A stretch of DNA of 64,000 nt from Lachnospiraceae bacterium (GTDB lineage: Bacteria; Bacillota; Clostridia; Lachnospirales; Lachnospiraceae): the NCBI GenBank assembly GCA_022845955.1, contig AP025576.1:4216001-4280000 (forward strand), in the 5' to 3' direction. Of this stretch, positions 52,352 through 61,442 are shown piece after piece. Position 1 is the first letter of the stretch. Every line of letters starts with the position of its first letter. A program made the position numbers and the translations under genes. The notes beneath the pieces are model-generated. The model did no database searches, was not told the origin of the DNA, and saw only the letters and a program-made list of their open reading frames with translations.

Positions 52352-52774
52352 ATGAAAAAAACAACACAGGAATTATTTGACTTGATGAAACGGACACAGG
52401 AGTTTGACTCCTATATGCAAAACACGCGGGAGGAAAGGGTTAATCTCACTGTTTCTGCCGCCCTGGAACAGCTTCTTATGGAAAAAAACAAAAACAAAAG
52501 CAAAAGCATTGAAGCCTCCGGCCTGGACAGAACGTACGCCTACCAGATTTTTTCAGGCGTCAAACAGCCTTCCCGCGATAAATTGCTGGCGCTGTGCCTG
52601 GGAATGGAGATTACACTGGAGGAAACCCAGACACTATTGAAACAGACAGGATACCCGGTTCTATATCCCCGGACGGAACGGGATTGCGCCATAATCCATG
52701 CCTTTCTCAAAGGGCTGTCCATTGTGGCCCTGAATGAACTTCTGTATGAAATGGAACTGCCTATTATCAGCTGA
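52352..52774 (+). CDS. Helix-turn-helix protein divergent from the kinase
   Basis: A 140-residue protein. Residues 45-100 read as a Cro/CI-like helix-turn-helix: KSKSIEASGLDRTYAYQIFS, then KQPSRDKLLALCLGM. The N-terminus is polar and helical; the tail (TERDCAIIHAFLKGLSIVAL) is a hydrophobic helix pair. It may regulate, or be phosphorylated by, the adjacent kinase; this is inferred from position only. The start lacks a strong ribosome site. Confidence 0.7.
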   Translation: MKKTTQELFDLMKRTQEFDSYMQNTREERVNLTVSAALEQLLMEKNKNKSKSIEASGLDRTYAYQIFSGVKQPSRDKLLALCLGMEITLEETQTLLKQTGYPVLYPRTERDCAIIHAFLKGLSIVALNELLYEMELPIIS

Positions 52775-52778
52775 AACC

Positions 52779-53450
52779 TCATCGGGCAAGGCTCCCTTTT
52801 CCGGTAAAGGCCGGAAGTTCCAGAATATCCCGGAGCCTGCCCACTTCAAAATCAGCCAGGGAACGATCAAATCCGAACCGATCATCCACAAGGGCGGCGA
52901 CCTGCATTCCGGCCCGATGGGCTGCGGTTATACCGGCGGTGGAATCCTCTACAACGAGGCATTCGCCGGCCCCGACGCCAAGCGAGGCCGCTGTATGGAT
53001 GTAAATTTCCGGATCCGGTTTACTCCGGTAAAAGCTTTCTCCGCTGACCACAAGTTCAAAATAATGCCGGATTCCATTATCCGCCAATATTTTCTCCACG
53101 ATTGCCAGCCCGTTGGAGGAAGCCAGCGCCAGGCGGATTCCCTTTTCCTTCAGCTTCTGAAGGACCTCCCGGGCCTCCTCCCTGAAAATGCTTGTGAAAT
53201 CCAGCGACGGATAGGTAACAACCACCTTTTCCTTATACTCTGCCAGAAGCTCCTGCCAGCGCATCCCATTGTGCACCGCTTTTGCCACAATGCCCCAGCT
53301 GCCCTCGGAGGAGCGTCCCACAGTGGGTATAAGCTCCTCCAGGGTTACCCCGGGATTCTTCTCTTTTGCAAACTGGTAGCGCAGGTTCAGATACAGCATC
53401 TCGCTGTCTACCAGAACCCCGTCCATATCAAAAATCACTGCCCTTATCAT
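52779..53450 (-). CDS. HAD-superfamily phosphatase / beta-phosphoglucomutase-like
   Basis: A 223-residue HAD hydrolase. FDMDGVLVDSEM at residues 7-18 holds the nucleophile and acid aspartates; LALASSNG near 115 is motif II; SKPDPEIY near 147 motif III; LVVEDSTAGITAA near 167 motif IV. The cap is helical, as in beta-phosphoglucomutases and sugar phosphatases. It lies downstream of the GH3 gene in the same direction, suggesting sugar-phosphate handling. Confidence 0.88.
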   Translation of the reverse strand: MIRAVIFDMDGVLVDSEMLYLNLRYQFAKEKNPGVTLEELIPTVGRSSEGSWGIVAKAVHNGMRWQELLAEYKEKVVVTYPSLDFTSIFREEAREVLQKLKEKGIRLALASSNGLAIVEKILADNGIRHYFELVVSGESFYRSKPDPEIYIHTAASLGVGAGECLVVEDSTAGITAAHRAGMQVAALVDDRFGFDRSLADFEVGRLRDILELPAFTGKGSLAR

Positions 53451-53525
53451 AAGTTATTTCCCCTTCACAGTTCCTGCAAAAATCCCGAATCGCCTCTTCT
53501 TTTTCTTTTCCCGGCAACACGGCTG

Positions 53526-56291
53526 TCAGAATTCTTCTTTAAGAATCATCTTAACTTCTTTCAGTTCCAGACCGGACTGTCCGAAGTAAAACCGCAGATA
53601 TTGGTGCGGGAAACGGAATTCCCCCATATCCGCGCTGCGTGTCACCCATTCTCCGTTTGTCCCGTTGACGGTAAAGGTAATTACCACACCATGGTTCATG
53701 AAAACAGACATGGGCACCTGGGCCAGTTCTCCCCCGCTGCATCTGGCAGTTATCTGCATAGCATAGACTCCCTTGTGAAGCAGTTTTACCCCCAGGACGG
53801 TGGAAGCCCCTTTTTCTGTGGAAAGGGATGAAATGTCGAGTGCCGTGTCCCTGCCGACCTCCTGATATTCCAAATCAAGGAACTGTGCATCTTCTCCGGC
53901 ACTTTCCCGCTGTTCCTTCCGTTCTTCCGGGGAAATCCGATCCAGGAAACGATCCATAACAGGCAGGCGCATCAGTACGCTGCAGATATTCCGGGCGCTG
54001 CGCAGCAGCTCCCCTCTTGTCAGCCTTCCTGCCGCCAGGCCTTCCATGGTATTGTCCTCCCCGGTATTGGCCGCCGCATCGGATACCACCATATACAGGT
54101 CATTCTGCGCCCGGACCATCGCCGTCGTATTCCGGGTATCCCCATTTTCCCCTTCCTCATTCATCTTCGCCCACCAGTCTGTCATAACCAGGCCGTCAAA
54201 GCCCCATTCCTTTCTCAGGATCGTGGTGAGCAAATCGTAGCTTCCTGCCGTCCACAGGCCGTTCACAGGCCCATAGGTGCTCATGATGGAAAGCGCCTTT
54301 CCTTCCTTCACCGCTATTTCAAAACCTTTTAAATAAATTTCCCGCAGCGCTCTTTCCGAAATCACCGCATCCGCCAGGTTTCTCGAGAATTCCTGGTTAT
54401 TTCCCGCAAAATGCTTAATCGTACCGCTGGTACCGGCTTTGCCCATCCCCTTCAGCTGGGCGGCCGCCATCTTGCCTGTAAGATAGGGATCCTCGCTGAA
54501 ATATTCAAAATTCCTTCCGTTCAGGGGATTTCTGTGGATGTTCATGCCGGGTCCCAGAAGAAGATCCACCTGGTTACGCCGCAGCTCCAGTCCTTCTTTC
54601 TCAAACAGCCTCTCCACCAGCTCCACATGAAAGGTGCAGGCCAGGGAAGTGCCGTTCGGCAGGCTGAAGGCATGCGTACCGCAGTCCATCCGGATGCCGG
54701 AGGGACCATCCGCACAGCAGCCCACAGGTATCCCGAAATGTTCCAGACGCTCTGTGACACCGCCGAATGCGCCGGCCGTTCCGGGTGTCACCTTCGGGGA
54801 ACACATTCCCTCTCCCCGCACCATACAGGCCAGATCCTCGTCGGTCAGCTGCGCAAGGAAATCTGCCAGATCCGCCTTTTTATCATAGACATCCCCGAGA
54901 CGTATGCCCTTGTCACCGGTGCAGACAGGCGATGCAGGTCTGTTTTCGAGGATTCTTTCCGCCAAATCCACACTTCTCAGAGGCACAGTCTCCTGCACCA
55001 TGCGGAAGGATTCCCCCTCTTCCACCGGCCTCATGCGGTCAAACTCCGTCACAGGGGCCAAAGCTTCCTCCAGCTGCTGCGTCACGACGGTTTCCTTCTG
55101 CTCAAAGGCTCCTGCAAAGGTTGCACTGCGCACATCTGCCCCCACATAGAAGCAATAGCTTCCTTCCTCCAGCACATAGCAGGATTTATGTCCGGCAGCA
55201 CCGCTGTCATCGTAAGAGGCCAGTTCTTTTTTAGGGATACGCAAGGAAAAGGACTCTTCCTCTCCCGGCCGGAGCACCCCTGTTTTCCGGAAGGCTGCCA
55301 GGCTGCGAAGCGGTTTTCCCAGCCGTCCCTGAGGCGGATTGGCATACACCTGCACCACCTCTTTGCCGGCCGCCGTCCCCGTATTTGTCACACGTACCTG
55401 CAGATGAACGGTATCCCCTTCATCAATAAACGTTTCGGTTTTTATGGCAAACTCCGTATAAGACAGGCCGAAACCGAATGGATAAAGGACCTTGTCCTTT
55501 GCCGCCGTTTCAAAATAGCGGTAACCCACATAAATATCTTCCGCATAGATATTTCTGTCTTTATCACCGAACCCTGCCGTTGAAGGATAGTCCTCTATGG
55601 AAGCGGCAATGGTGTCACTGAGTTTTCCGCAGGGGCTGACTCTCCCTGTAAGCACATCCGCCACGCCGTTCCCGCCTTCCATACCGCCCTGCCATACATA
55701 GAGGACTGCGGACGGATCACAGCTTTCCACCCATTTCATATCAATAATATTTCCCACGTTCAGGAGAACTGCGGTTCTGGCAAAATGCCTGCTTACGGTA
55801 CGGATCAGCTGTTCTTCCTTATCCGTGAGCAGGTAACTTCCCGGATCCGCTTTGGTATCCTGATCTTCTCCTGCCGTACGCCCGATAATTACCAGAGCCA
55901 CATCGCTTACCTGTGCCGCACGGGCCGCCGTCTCCTCCTCCAGAGGCATCTCTTCCTGAGACCATGGCTCCTGTCCCCATCCTTTTCCTTTATCAAAAGG
56001 ATGATCCGAACACCACTTTTCATAGACGCCGGCCAGTTCCTCGTTCACCCGCACTTCTTTTTCCGCCCGCAGCGCATCCAGAATTCCTGTCACGTAATGG
56101 GTATTCACCAAACCGCCGGAACCGGTGCCGCTTTTATAGTAGGTAAACTGTATCCTGCCGAATACCGATACGGTTTCCCCTTCTTTTACAGGCAGCGTAT
56201 TGTTTTCATTCTTCAGCAGCACACAGCCCTCCGCCACAGCCTGTCTTGCAAGCTGCCTGTATTCTTCCATATCCAGATAATACTTTCCCAT
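53526..56291 (-). CDS. GH3 beta-glycosidase with inverted domain order
   Basis: A 921-residue glycoside hydrolase family 3 enzyme whose domains are in reversed order. The alpha/beta C-domain comes first (GCVLLKNENNTLPV near residue 20, VIIGRTAGEDQDTKADPGSY near 135 and LSYTEFAI near 270), then the fibronectin-like domain (residues 280-390), then the TIM-barrel (DGPSGIRMD near 520, GPGMNIHRNPLNGRNFEYFSED near 585 by its key residues, KHFAGNN, and GLVMTDWWA near 705 with the nucleophile aspartate). This layout is known from some rumen and gut Clostridia. No signal peptide; probably cytoplasmic. GGGAGGAACC precedes the ATG. Confidence 0.92.
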   Translation of the reverse strand: MGKYYLDMEEYRQLARQAVAEGCVLLKNENNTLPVKEGETVSVFGRIQFTYYKSGTGSGGLVNTHYVTGILDALRAEKEVRVNEELAGVYEKWCSDHPFDKGKGWGQEPWSQEEMPLEEETAARAAQVSDVALVIIGRTAGEDQDTKADPGSYLLTDKEEQLIRTVSRHFARTAVLLNVGNIIDMKWVESCDPSAVLYVWQGGMEGGNGVADVLTGRVSPCGKLSDTIAASIEDYPSTAGFGDKDRNIYAEDIYVGYRYFETAAKDKVLYPFGFGLSYTEFAIKTETFIDEGDTVHLQVRVTNTGTAAGKEVVQVYANPPQGRLGKPLRSLAAFRKTGVLRPGEEESFSLRIPKKELASYDDSGAAGHKSCYVLEEGSYCFYVGADVRSATFAGAFEQKETVVTQQLEEALAPVTEFDRMRPVEEGESFRMVQETVPLRSVDLAERILENRPASPVCTGDKGIRLGDVYDKKADLADFLAQLTDEDLACMVRGEGMCSPKVTPGTAGAFGGVTERLEHFGIPVGCCADGPSGIRMDCGTHAFSLPNGTSLACTFHVELVERLFEKEGLELRRNQVDLLLGPGMNIHRNPLNGRNFEYFSEDPYLTGKMAAAQLKGMGKAGTSGTIKHFAGNNQEFSRNLADAVISERALREIYLKGFEIAVKEGKALSIMSTYGPVNGLWTAGSYDLLTTILRKEWGFDGLVMTDWWAKMNEEGENGDTRNTTAMVRAQNDLYMVVSDAAANTGEDNTMEGLAAGRLTRGELLRSARNICSVLMRLPVMDRFLDRISPEERKEQRESAGEDAQFLDLEYQEVGRDTALDISSLSTEKGASTVLGVKLLHKGVYAMQITARCSGGELAQVPMSVFMNHGVVITFTVNGTNGEWVTRSADMGEFRFPHQYLRFYFGQSGLELKEVKMILKEEF

Positions 56292-56400
56292 GGTTCCTCC
56301 CTTTTCCTGTGCCCTCCGGCTTATGTAGGAGCCTGCTGTCCGCCGTCGCAGGACGGCTTTTCCGGAATGGGCTTTTCTTTTATTCTCTTATATTATACAT

Positions 56401-56448
56401 AAAAAAGGCATCCGGTAAATATGATTCTTTCACCGGATGCCTTTTTTT
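56401..56448. terminator. Bidirectional rho-independent terminator
   Basis: Perfect GGCATCCGGT (56407-56416) / ACCGGATGCC (56432-56441) flanked by six A and seven T. On the minus strand it ends the oxidoreductase transcript. Confidence 0.92.
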
Positions 56449-56483
56449 CTCTGTGAAGGCTGTATTCCTGAAAAATCCCCTCG

Positions 56484-57623
56484 TTACGCTTTTCCAAACG
56501 CCGGCACCTCTATTTCCGCTCCATCCTGCATGGCGGATAAATGGGCGCAGATTCCTGCCGCCGTAATATTAGCCCCTAACGTTTCATCAATTGCCGCTTT
56601 CCTGTTTTCCAGAATGCTTGTTAAAAATTCATGCACCAGATGGGGATGGGAGCCATGATGGCCGCCCGCCGCCCCGCCGAGTAAGGATTCCTGCGGATTC
56701 AGCGGATCATAATTCCCCCCTACGGTATGCTTCTGGATTTCCTCCGGCAGCATGCGGTAATAATTGGGCATTGCCTCCTCCTTCACCACGGTAGTTCCCC
56801 CGCGCCTTCCATCTTCCGCCTTTACAGCCCTGGTAATAATCGGATTGTCACCATCTGCAAACCCCCACTCAAAGCTGGCTTCGCTTCCATAGATGAACAT
56901 CCCTTCCTGATAGACCCTTGCCGTTTCAAACAGAGTTCTTGTGGCTTCTCCCTTCAGACCGTTTTCAAAGGAAAAGATGGCACTTTCCACCGGATACGGA
57001 TTCTTATATTGCTCGTACAGCCAGTCCTCCATCGTCCCCGAACCGAAGCAATGAACCCTGGTGATCCGGGAACCGGCCATGGCCCTCATAGGCGCTATGG
57101 CATGGGTTCCATACCACATGGGCGGCAGCCCCATCCAATAGGAAGGCCAGTTCGCCATATCCTGATAATGCGACCCCCGCAGGAACTGGATTTTACCGAA
57201 TTCTCCTTTTTCCTGCATTTCCCTGGCATAAAAGAATTGTCTGGTATAAAGGGTTGTCTCCATCATCATATAGTTTTTACCGCTCTTATCCACCGCTTCC
57301 ATAATATCCCGGATCTCATCCAGGGAGGTCGCCATGGGGACCGTACACGCACAATGCTTCCCGGCGTTCAAAACCGCTACGGTCTGCTTCGCATGCAGGG
57401 GGATCGGCGTAACCAGATGCACCGCGTCCACCGCCTCGTCTTCCAGGATTTCCTCAAAGCTGTGATACTGTTTCTCAATGCCGTGCGCCCTGGAAAACGC
57501 CTCCATTATTCCGGCATCCGTATCGAATATCCCGATACTCTCCACTGCCGGGTGATCCTTATAAATTGGTACAAATGCCCCTCCGAATCCTAATCCCACA
57601 AGAACCACATTTAATTTCTTCAT
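56484..57623 (-). CDS. Gfo/Idh/MocA family oxidoreductase with atypical active site
   Basis: A 379-residue NAD(P)-dependent sugar dehydrogenase-like protein. Rossmann motif VVLVGLGFGGAF at residues 5-16, then DTDAGIMEAFSRAHGI. At the usual EKP catalytic site, the sequence reads CTVPMATSLDEI near residue 95, so the lysine is missing. C-terminal half is the alpha/beta sandwich of the family. ATG 57623 follows GGAGAGAAT; the frame is open far upstream but unsupported. Divergent from the AraC gene at 57846. Confidence 0.87.
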   Translation of the reverse strand: MKKLNVVLVGLGFGGAFVPIYKDHPAVESIGIFDTDAGIMEAFSRAHGIEKQYHSFEEILEDEAVDAVHLVTPIPLHAKQTVAVLNAGKHCACTVPMATSLDEIRDIMEAVDKSGKNYMMMETTLYTRQFFYAREMQEKGEFGKIQFLRGSHYQDMANWPSYWMGLPPMWYGTHAIAPMRAMAGSRITRVHCFGSGTMEDWLYEQYKNPYPVESAIFSFENGLKGEATRTLFETARVYQEGMFIYGSEASFEWGFADGDNPIITRAVKAEDGRRGGTTVVKEEAMPNYYRMLPEEIQKHTVGGNYDPLNPQESLLGGAAGGHHGSHPHLVHEFLTSILENRKAAIDETLGANITAAGICAHLSAMQDGAEIEVPAFGKA

Positions 57624-57788
57624 ATTCTCTCCTATCCGCGCATCCTCGTAAAACGGGAGATGTCCGCATTTTTGCTGCCATTTTTCAGCCGTTGCCGTCC
57701 GCAGACGCGGATGCATGCAGCGAGTACACGATTTGGCCCGGACCACAGCTGATAAACCCAGTATAAAGACAGGCAGCCCCCATGTCCA

Positions 57789-57818
57789 TTGACAAAAGGG
57801 AAAGAAAATGTATATTAT
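57789..57818 (+). promoter_or_regulatory. Promoter of the AraC regulator
   Basis: TTGACA (57789-57794), 18-bp spacer, TATTAT (57813-57818). Confidence 0.55.
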
Positions 57819-57845
57819 GGAAGCAGTGAAAGAGAGGAGATATTT

Positions 57846-58712
57846 ATGCCGTTTTATAATTTTGGATGCAGCCGGCAGATCAGCGCGGCAAATTACATTT
57901 ATTATGCCGATGGATGCCCCCACCCCGACCGGGTTATGGAAGAACATGATTTTGTATATATGATAAATGGGCAATGGGAAATCCTGCAGAACGAGGATAC
58001 CATACAAGCGGGAAATGATGATGTATTTATCCTGCACGCAGGGCAGCACCATTTCGGAAGAAAGAACTGTACGCCGGGAACGCGGACCATTTACTTTCAT
58101 ATTTCCTGTGCGTCAAAGGATTCCTACAGCTGCAATACTGCGGCGCCCGACGGTGCCCTTCTGCCATCTTTAATCCATTGCGGCAACTTCCCGAGGGTCA
58201 AGCTCTTATTCCAGGAGCTCACCTCCATCTGGCATTCTCCCTCGCCGAACAAAATGAAAAAAACGGATGCCGTCTTTACTCTCCTGCTGCTGGAGCTGGA
58301 GGACTGCTGTACCCAGAATTCCTGCGCACAGGACGGGCTGCTGACGCAGGCCCTTGCCATAACCGCACAAAACCCGCAGATGTTCTACAAAACAGCGGAG
58401 CTGGCCATTCAGCTGGGCGTATGCGGCAAAACACTGAACCAACGTTTCCGGGAAAATTACGGTAAAACCTTCTATCAATATCAAGTAGAAGAAAAAATCC
58501 ACCAGGTTCAGCAGTTTCTGCTGGATTATCCGGATTCCAAGCTTCAGGCCGTTGCTCTGAATTTCGGTTTTTACGACGAATTCCACCTGAATAAAACCTT
58601 CAAAAAATATACAGGAATGCCTCCCGGCCTGTACCGGAAGGCGGTTGCCGGAAGTGCCGGCCGGGACATGTCCCCCGGAGGAACACTCACCTGCACAGAA
58701 ACCGGAGCGTGA
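57846..58712 (+). CDS. AraC family regulator
   Basis: A 288-residue regulator with an N-terminal cupin-like domain (MEEHDFVYMINGQWEI, then FILHAGQHHFGRKNC) and a C-terminal helix-turn-helix pair (AIQLGVCGKTLNQRFRENYG and AVALNFGFYDEFHLNKTFKK, ending in TGMPPGLYRKA). ATG 57846 follows AGAGAGGAGATATTT. It probably controls the divergent oxidoreductase and the GH3 gene beyond it. It overlaps the convergent histidine kinase gene by 26 bp. Confidence 0.88.
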   Translation: MPFYNFGCSRQISAANYIYYADGCPHPDRVMEEHDFVYMINGQWEILQNEDTIQAGNDDVFILHAGQHHFGRKNCTPGTRTIYFHISCASKDSYSCNTAAPDGALLPSLIHCGNFPRVKLLFQELTSIWHSPSPNKMKKTDAVFTLLLLELEDCCTQNSCAQDGLLTQALAITAQNPQMFYKTAELAIQLGVCGKTLNQRFRENYGKTFYQYQVEEKIHQVQQFLLDYPDSKLQAVALNFGFYDEFHLNKTFKKYTGMPPGLYRKAVAGSAGRDMSPGGTLTCTETGA

Positions 58713-59568
58713 TCGTCAGGCCGCCCTCCTGTACCGATGCCCGGGCACTGCCGCCCATTTTTTCCATAAGACTCTCCACGCTTGCCAGCCCCAGTCCGGC
58801 TCCCCCGGAATGCCGGGAAGAATCCGCACGGTAAAAGCGCTGGAACAGCCTTTCCGAATCCAATTCCTCCGGGTGTTCCACCGGATTGGTAAAGGAGAGC
58901 TCTTTCCCTTCCTGACGGATCTCCAGCCTGCCGCTGCCATATCGGATCGCATTCTGCACCAGATTGGCAAAAATACGCCGCAGGGCTTCCTCCGAAGCAA
59001 AGACCGTCCCTCCCTCTTCCGGCAAATCCAGTTCCGGTTCCACACCGGCGGCGGTCAGCTTATGGTAAAAACCGGCCAGCACATCACAAAGCACAGGAAA
59101 CGGTTCCACTTCCCCGCACTGGATTTGGTACTCGTCATTGGACAGCTTGGTAAACAGAAAAAGCTCCTCCAGCAGACTCTCCAAATCCTCCAGTCTGCGG
59201 CGGATAACAGAAAGATACCCCTTCTGTACCGGCGTATCCGATACCTTTTCAAGCAGCTGCAGATATCCTGCCGCGCCGGTCAGAGGCGTACGGATATCAT
59301 GTGACACGCAGGATATGGCGGCTTTAAGCTCCCGTCCCATGTTCTCCTGACGGATACGGGCCTGCTGCCCTTTTTCCAGCCGTTCATTCACCGCCCGGCA
59401 GCAGCGGCGGAAAGCGCGGCTGCGCACGCTGGTGCCCAGCCGGAGATTACTGTTTTCATCCGTTTCCGTAAGCTGCTTTGCCCATTCCTCCAGCTGTCTT
59501 TCACTGCTCCACAGCCGGAGGATCAGCAGAAGAAGCAAAATTCCCAACACACCCGCAACGAATCCCAT
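58687..59568 (-). CDS. Sensor histidine kinase with a single membrane helix
   Basis: A 293-residue kinase. One hydrophobic helix (residues 2-19) with hardly any outside part, a short linker, then the dimerisation box CVSHDIRTPLTG with His90, the N-box FANLVQNAIRYG near 190, and GGAGLGLASVESLM near 258. ATG 59568 follows GGGAGGCGGCAAT. Lacking an external sensor it may detect signals through the ABC transporter encoded with it, as in Bce-type systems. Last gene of the cassette 61443-62114, 60404-61354, 59605-60411. Confidence 0.9.
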   Translation of the reverse strand: MGFVAGVLGILLLLLILRLWSSERQLEEWAKQLTETDENSNLRLGTSVRSRAFRRCCRAVNERLEKGQQARIRQENMGRELKAAISCVSHDIRTPLTGAAGYLQLLEKVSDTPVQKGYLSVIRRRLEDLESLLEELFLFTKLSNDEYQIQCGEVEPFPVLCDVLAGFYHKLTAAGVEPELDLPEEGGTVFASEEALRRIFANLVQNAIRYGSGRLEIRQEGKELSFTNPVEHPEELDSERLFQRFYRADSSRHSGGAGLGLASVESLMEKMGGSARASVQEGGLTITLRFLCR

Positions 59569-59604
59569 ATTGCCGCCTCCCACACGGATTTCTTACCTGT
59601 TACC

Positions 59605-60411
59605 CTAAATGTCCTTTTTATACAATGCCAGCAGACTCAGCACCGTCCAGACTGCCAGCCAGATACCGGCAATCACCGCGGCCCCGGCAGAAGGGCCTCC
59701 CTGGGTTACGCTCGCGGTTATTGCCTGCACACTGCCGTAAAGGGTTCTGTCTATAATGGAGATTCCCCAGTTTCCAAGCAGTGCTTCCAGCATAACCGTC
59801 ACAATCCCTCCGGGAAGAACAATCGCTGCCGCAATCCCGGCCCCCTCACTGCGCAGCCATACGCTCAAAAATATCGCCTGGGCACAAAAGGCCGTTCCGA
59901 CAAACAGATAACCCAGAAATACCTTCAGATATTCATCAATCCCGCTCCTTACGAAATTCATTCCTCCCAGGAGAGAGCTTATCCGAAAGACGAGAAAGCT
60001 TCCCAAAATCCACAAGGCGCATACTGCGATCATGCATAAAAGCTTACTAAAAAAATAACGCCACCGGCTTCCGCAGAAAGAAAAAATATTTTTGGCAAAG
60101 CCGCTGCTGTAATCCGTACAGACAAATAATACCACCACAATATACAGTGCCACATAAATGAAGCCGCCGCTGTAAATCGTTGTACACAAAGCCTGCATTT
60201 CCGTCAGGGCACGAATGGCATCAAAGTCGGCCTGATCTCCCGCCGTAATATCCACCCCCGCATCGACCGCCTGCTGGCGAAGCTCGGGATCCGTCACTGT
60301 ACGCAGGGTGATAATAGAAATCAGGATTCCTGCCGCCAGGCAGAAAAATGCAACATACATCATTTTAGACCGGAACATCCGGCGTAAATCCATGCGCAGC
60401 ATATTAAGCAT
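59605..60411 (-). CDS. ABC-2 type permease
   Basis: A 268-residue membrane protein with about six helices (near 18-36, 90-115, 128-150, 165-190, 205-228 and 240-262). Residues 40-80 form an outside loop. The pattern, with an early DLRRMFRSK, matches ABC-2 permeases of the lantibiotic-immunity and bacitracin groups. ATG 60411 follows GGAGGTGGGGAAA and overlaps the ATPase gene by 8 bp. Works with the ATPase at 60404-61354. Confidence 0.87.
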   Translation of the reverse strand: MLNMLRMDLRRMFRSKMMYVAFFCLAAGILISIITLRTVTDPELRQQAVDAGVDITAGDQADFDAIRALTEMQALCTTIYSGGFIYVALYIVVVLFVCTDYSSGFAKNIFSFCGSRWRYFFSKLLCMIAVCALWILGSFLVFRISSLLGGMNFVRSGIDEYLKVFLGYLFVGTAFCAQAIFLSVWLRSEGAGIAAAIVLPGGIVTVMLEALLGNWGISIIDRTLYGSVQAITASVTQGGPSAGAAVIAGIWLAVWTVLSLLALYKKDI

Positions 60412-61354
60412 TTTCCCCACCTCCCATCAGTTCCAGGAAGTATTCTTCCAAATCCCTCCGATGCAGGTAAAGCTCCTGAACCACGATTCCTCTCCCCGTA
60501 AGGGCACGGCTCACCTTGTCACTTTCACATATATCAAAAATAAGAAGCTGTCCCCCGGGCCTGACCTCATAACGGACGATACCCAGATCCTGTTCCAGAC
60601 AGACGGCCGCCTCCTTTGGCTTATCCACTCTCACATGCAGATAATCCCGGCAGTTTTCCTCCAGCTCCTGTGCCGTAATTTCCGTCACCATCCTTCCGTC
60701 CCGGATCACGCCGTAACGGGTCGCCAGCTTGCTCAGCTCACCCAGGATGTGGGAGCTTAACAGGATTGTAATGCCTTTTTCCTGATTCAGTTTCAGAAGG
60801 AGTGTACGTACCTCCGCCATTCCTTCAGGATCCAGGCCGTTGATAGGCTCATCGAGGATTAAAAGATCCGGATTTCCCAGCAGGGCCATGGCAATCCCCA
60901 GACGCTGCTTCATTCCCATGGAAAACTGCTTGGTTTTCTTCTTGCCGGTATCCGAAAGACCCGTCAGCAGAAGCAGCTCCTGCACTTTCTGCAGAACATA
61001 AGGGTGCCCCGCGGAACGTGGCGTCCGTTGTTTTTCATCCACCAGCCCCAGACAGGTGGCCTTCAGCATCATATTTTCCCGGGCGCTCAGATTCGGGTAA
61101 ATTCCGGGGCTTTCCACCAGAATTCCTGTCCTTTTCCTGGAAACGCTGTCGGAAACCGGTTTTCCAAAAATCGATATCTGCCCCGAGGTAGGTGCCGCCA
61201 GGGCACACAGCATTTTCAGCGCTGTAGATTTTCCCGCCCCGTTCTTCCCTATAAATCCATAAATATCGCCCTCATGGACGGTCATGGACAGATTGTCCAC
61301 CGCACGTTTCTGTCCGTAGGACTTGCAGAGCGCTTTTGTCTGTACTACTTCCAT
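60404..61354 (-). CDS. ABC transporter ATPase with palindrome insert
   Basis: A 316-residue ATPase. Walker A GKNGAGKST at residues 37-45, Q-loop ILVESPGIYPNLSAREN near 78, signature FSMGMKQRLGIAMALLG near 143, Walker B LLILDEPINGLDP near 163, switch His in LLSSHILGEL near 195. Residues 107-120 (EKQRTPRSAGHPYV) are not expected in this family: relatives go straight from LGL-x-D to the helix before the signature. They come from the palindromic element at 60994-61037. AAGGAGGTACTCACATA precedes the ATG. Confidence 0.9.
   Translation of the reverse strand: MEVVQTKALCKSYGQKRAVDNLSMTVHEGDIYGFIGKNGAGKSTALKMLCALAAPTSGQISIFGKPVSDSVSRKRTGILVESPGIYPNLSARENMMLKATCLGLVDEKQRTPRSAGHPYVLQKVQELLLLTGLSDTGKKKTKQFSMGMKQRLGIAMALLGNPDLLILDEPINGLDPEGMAEVRTLLLKLNQEKGITILLSSHILGELSKLATRYGVIRDGRMVTEITAQELEENCRDYLHVRVDKPKEAAVCLEQDLGIVRYEVRPGGQLLIFDICESDKVSRALTGRGIVVQELYLHRRDLEEYFLELMGGGENA
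60994..61037. mobile_element. Intragenic palindromic element, copy in the ABC ATPase
   Basis: 44 bp from GAACATAAGG to CCGTTGTTTTTCAT, matching the copies in cobC (26361) and cbiJ (33331); one end of the element is shorter here. Coding strand reads EKQRTPRSAGHPYV in the same frame as the cbiJ copy. Confidence 0.75.
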
Positions 61355-61442
61355 TATGTGAGTACCTCCTTGCTTTGATATCTCTATTATCGCAGAAAGA
61401 AGTGGAGAAATCGCAAAGAAAAGATAAAGAAAAAGTTAATTG

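Noticed and set aside
57624..58100. N-terminal extension of the oxidoreductase frame
   Set aside because: The region holds the divergent AraC gene and its promoter; the ATG at 57623 has a good ribosome site and begins the Rossmann fold.
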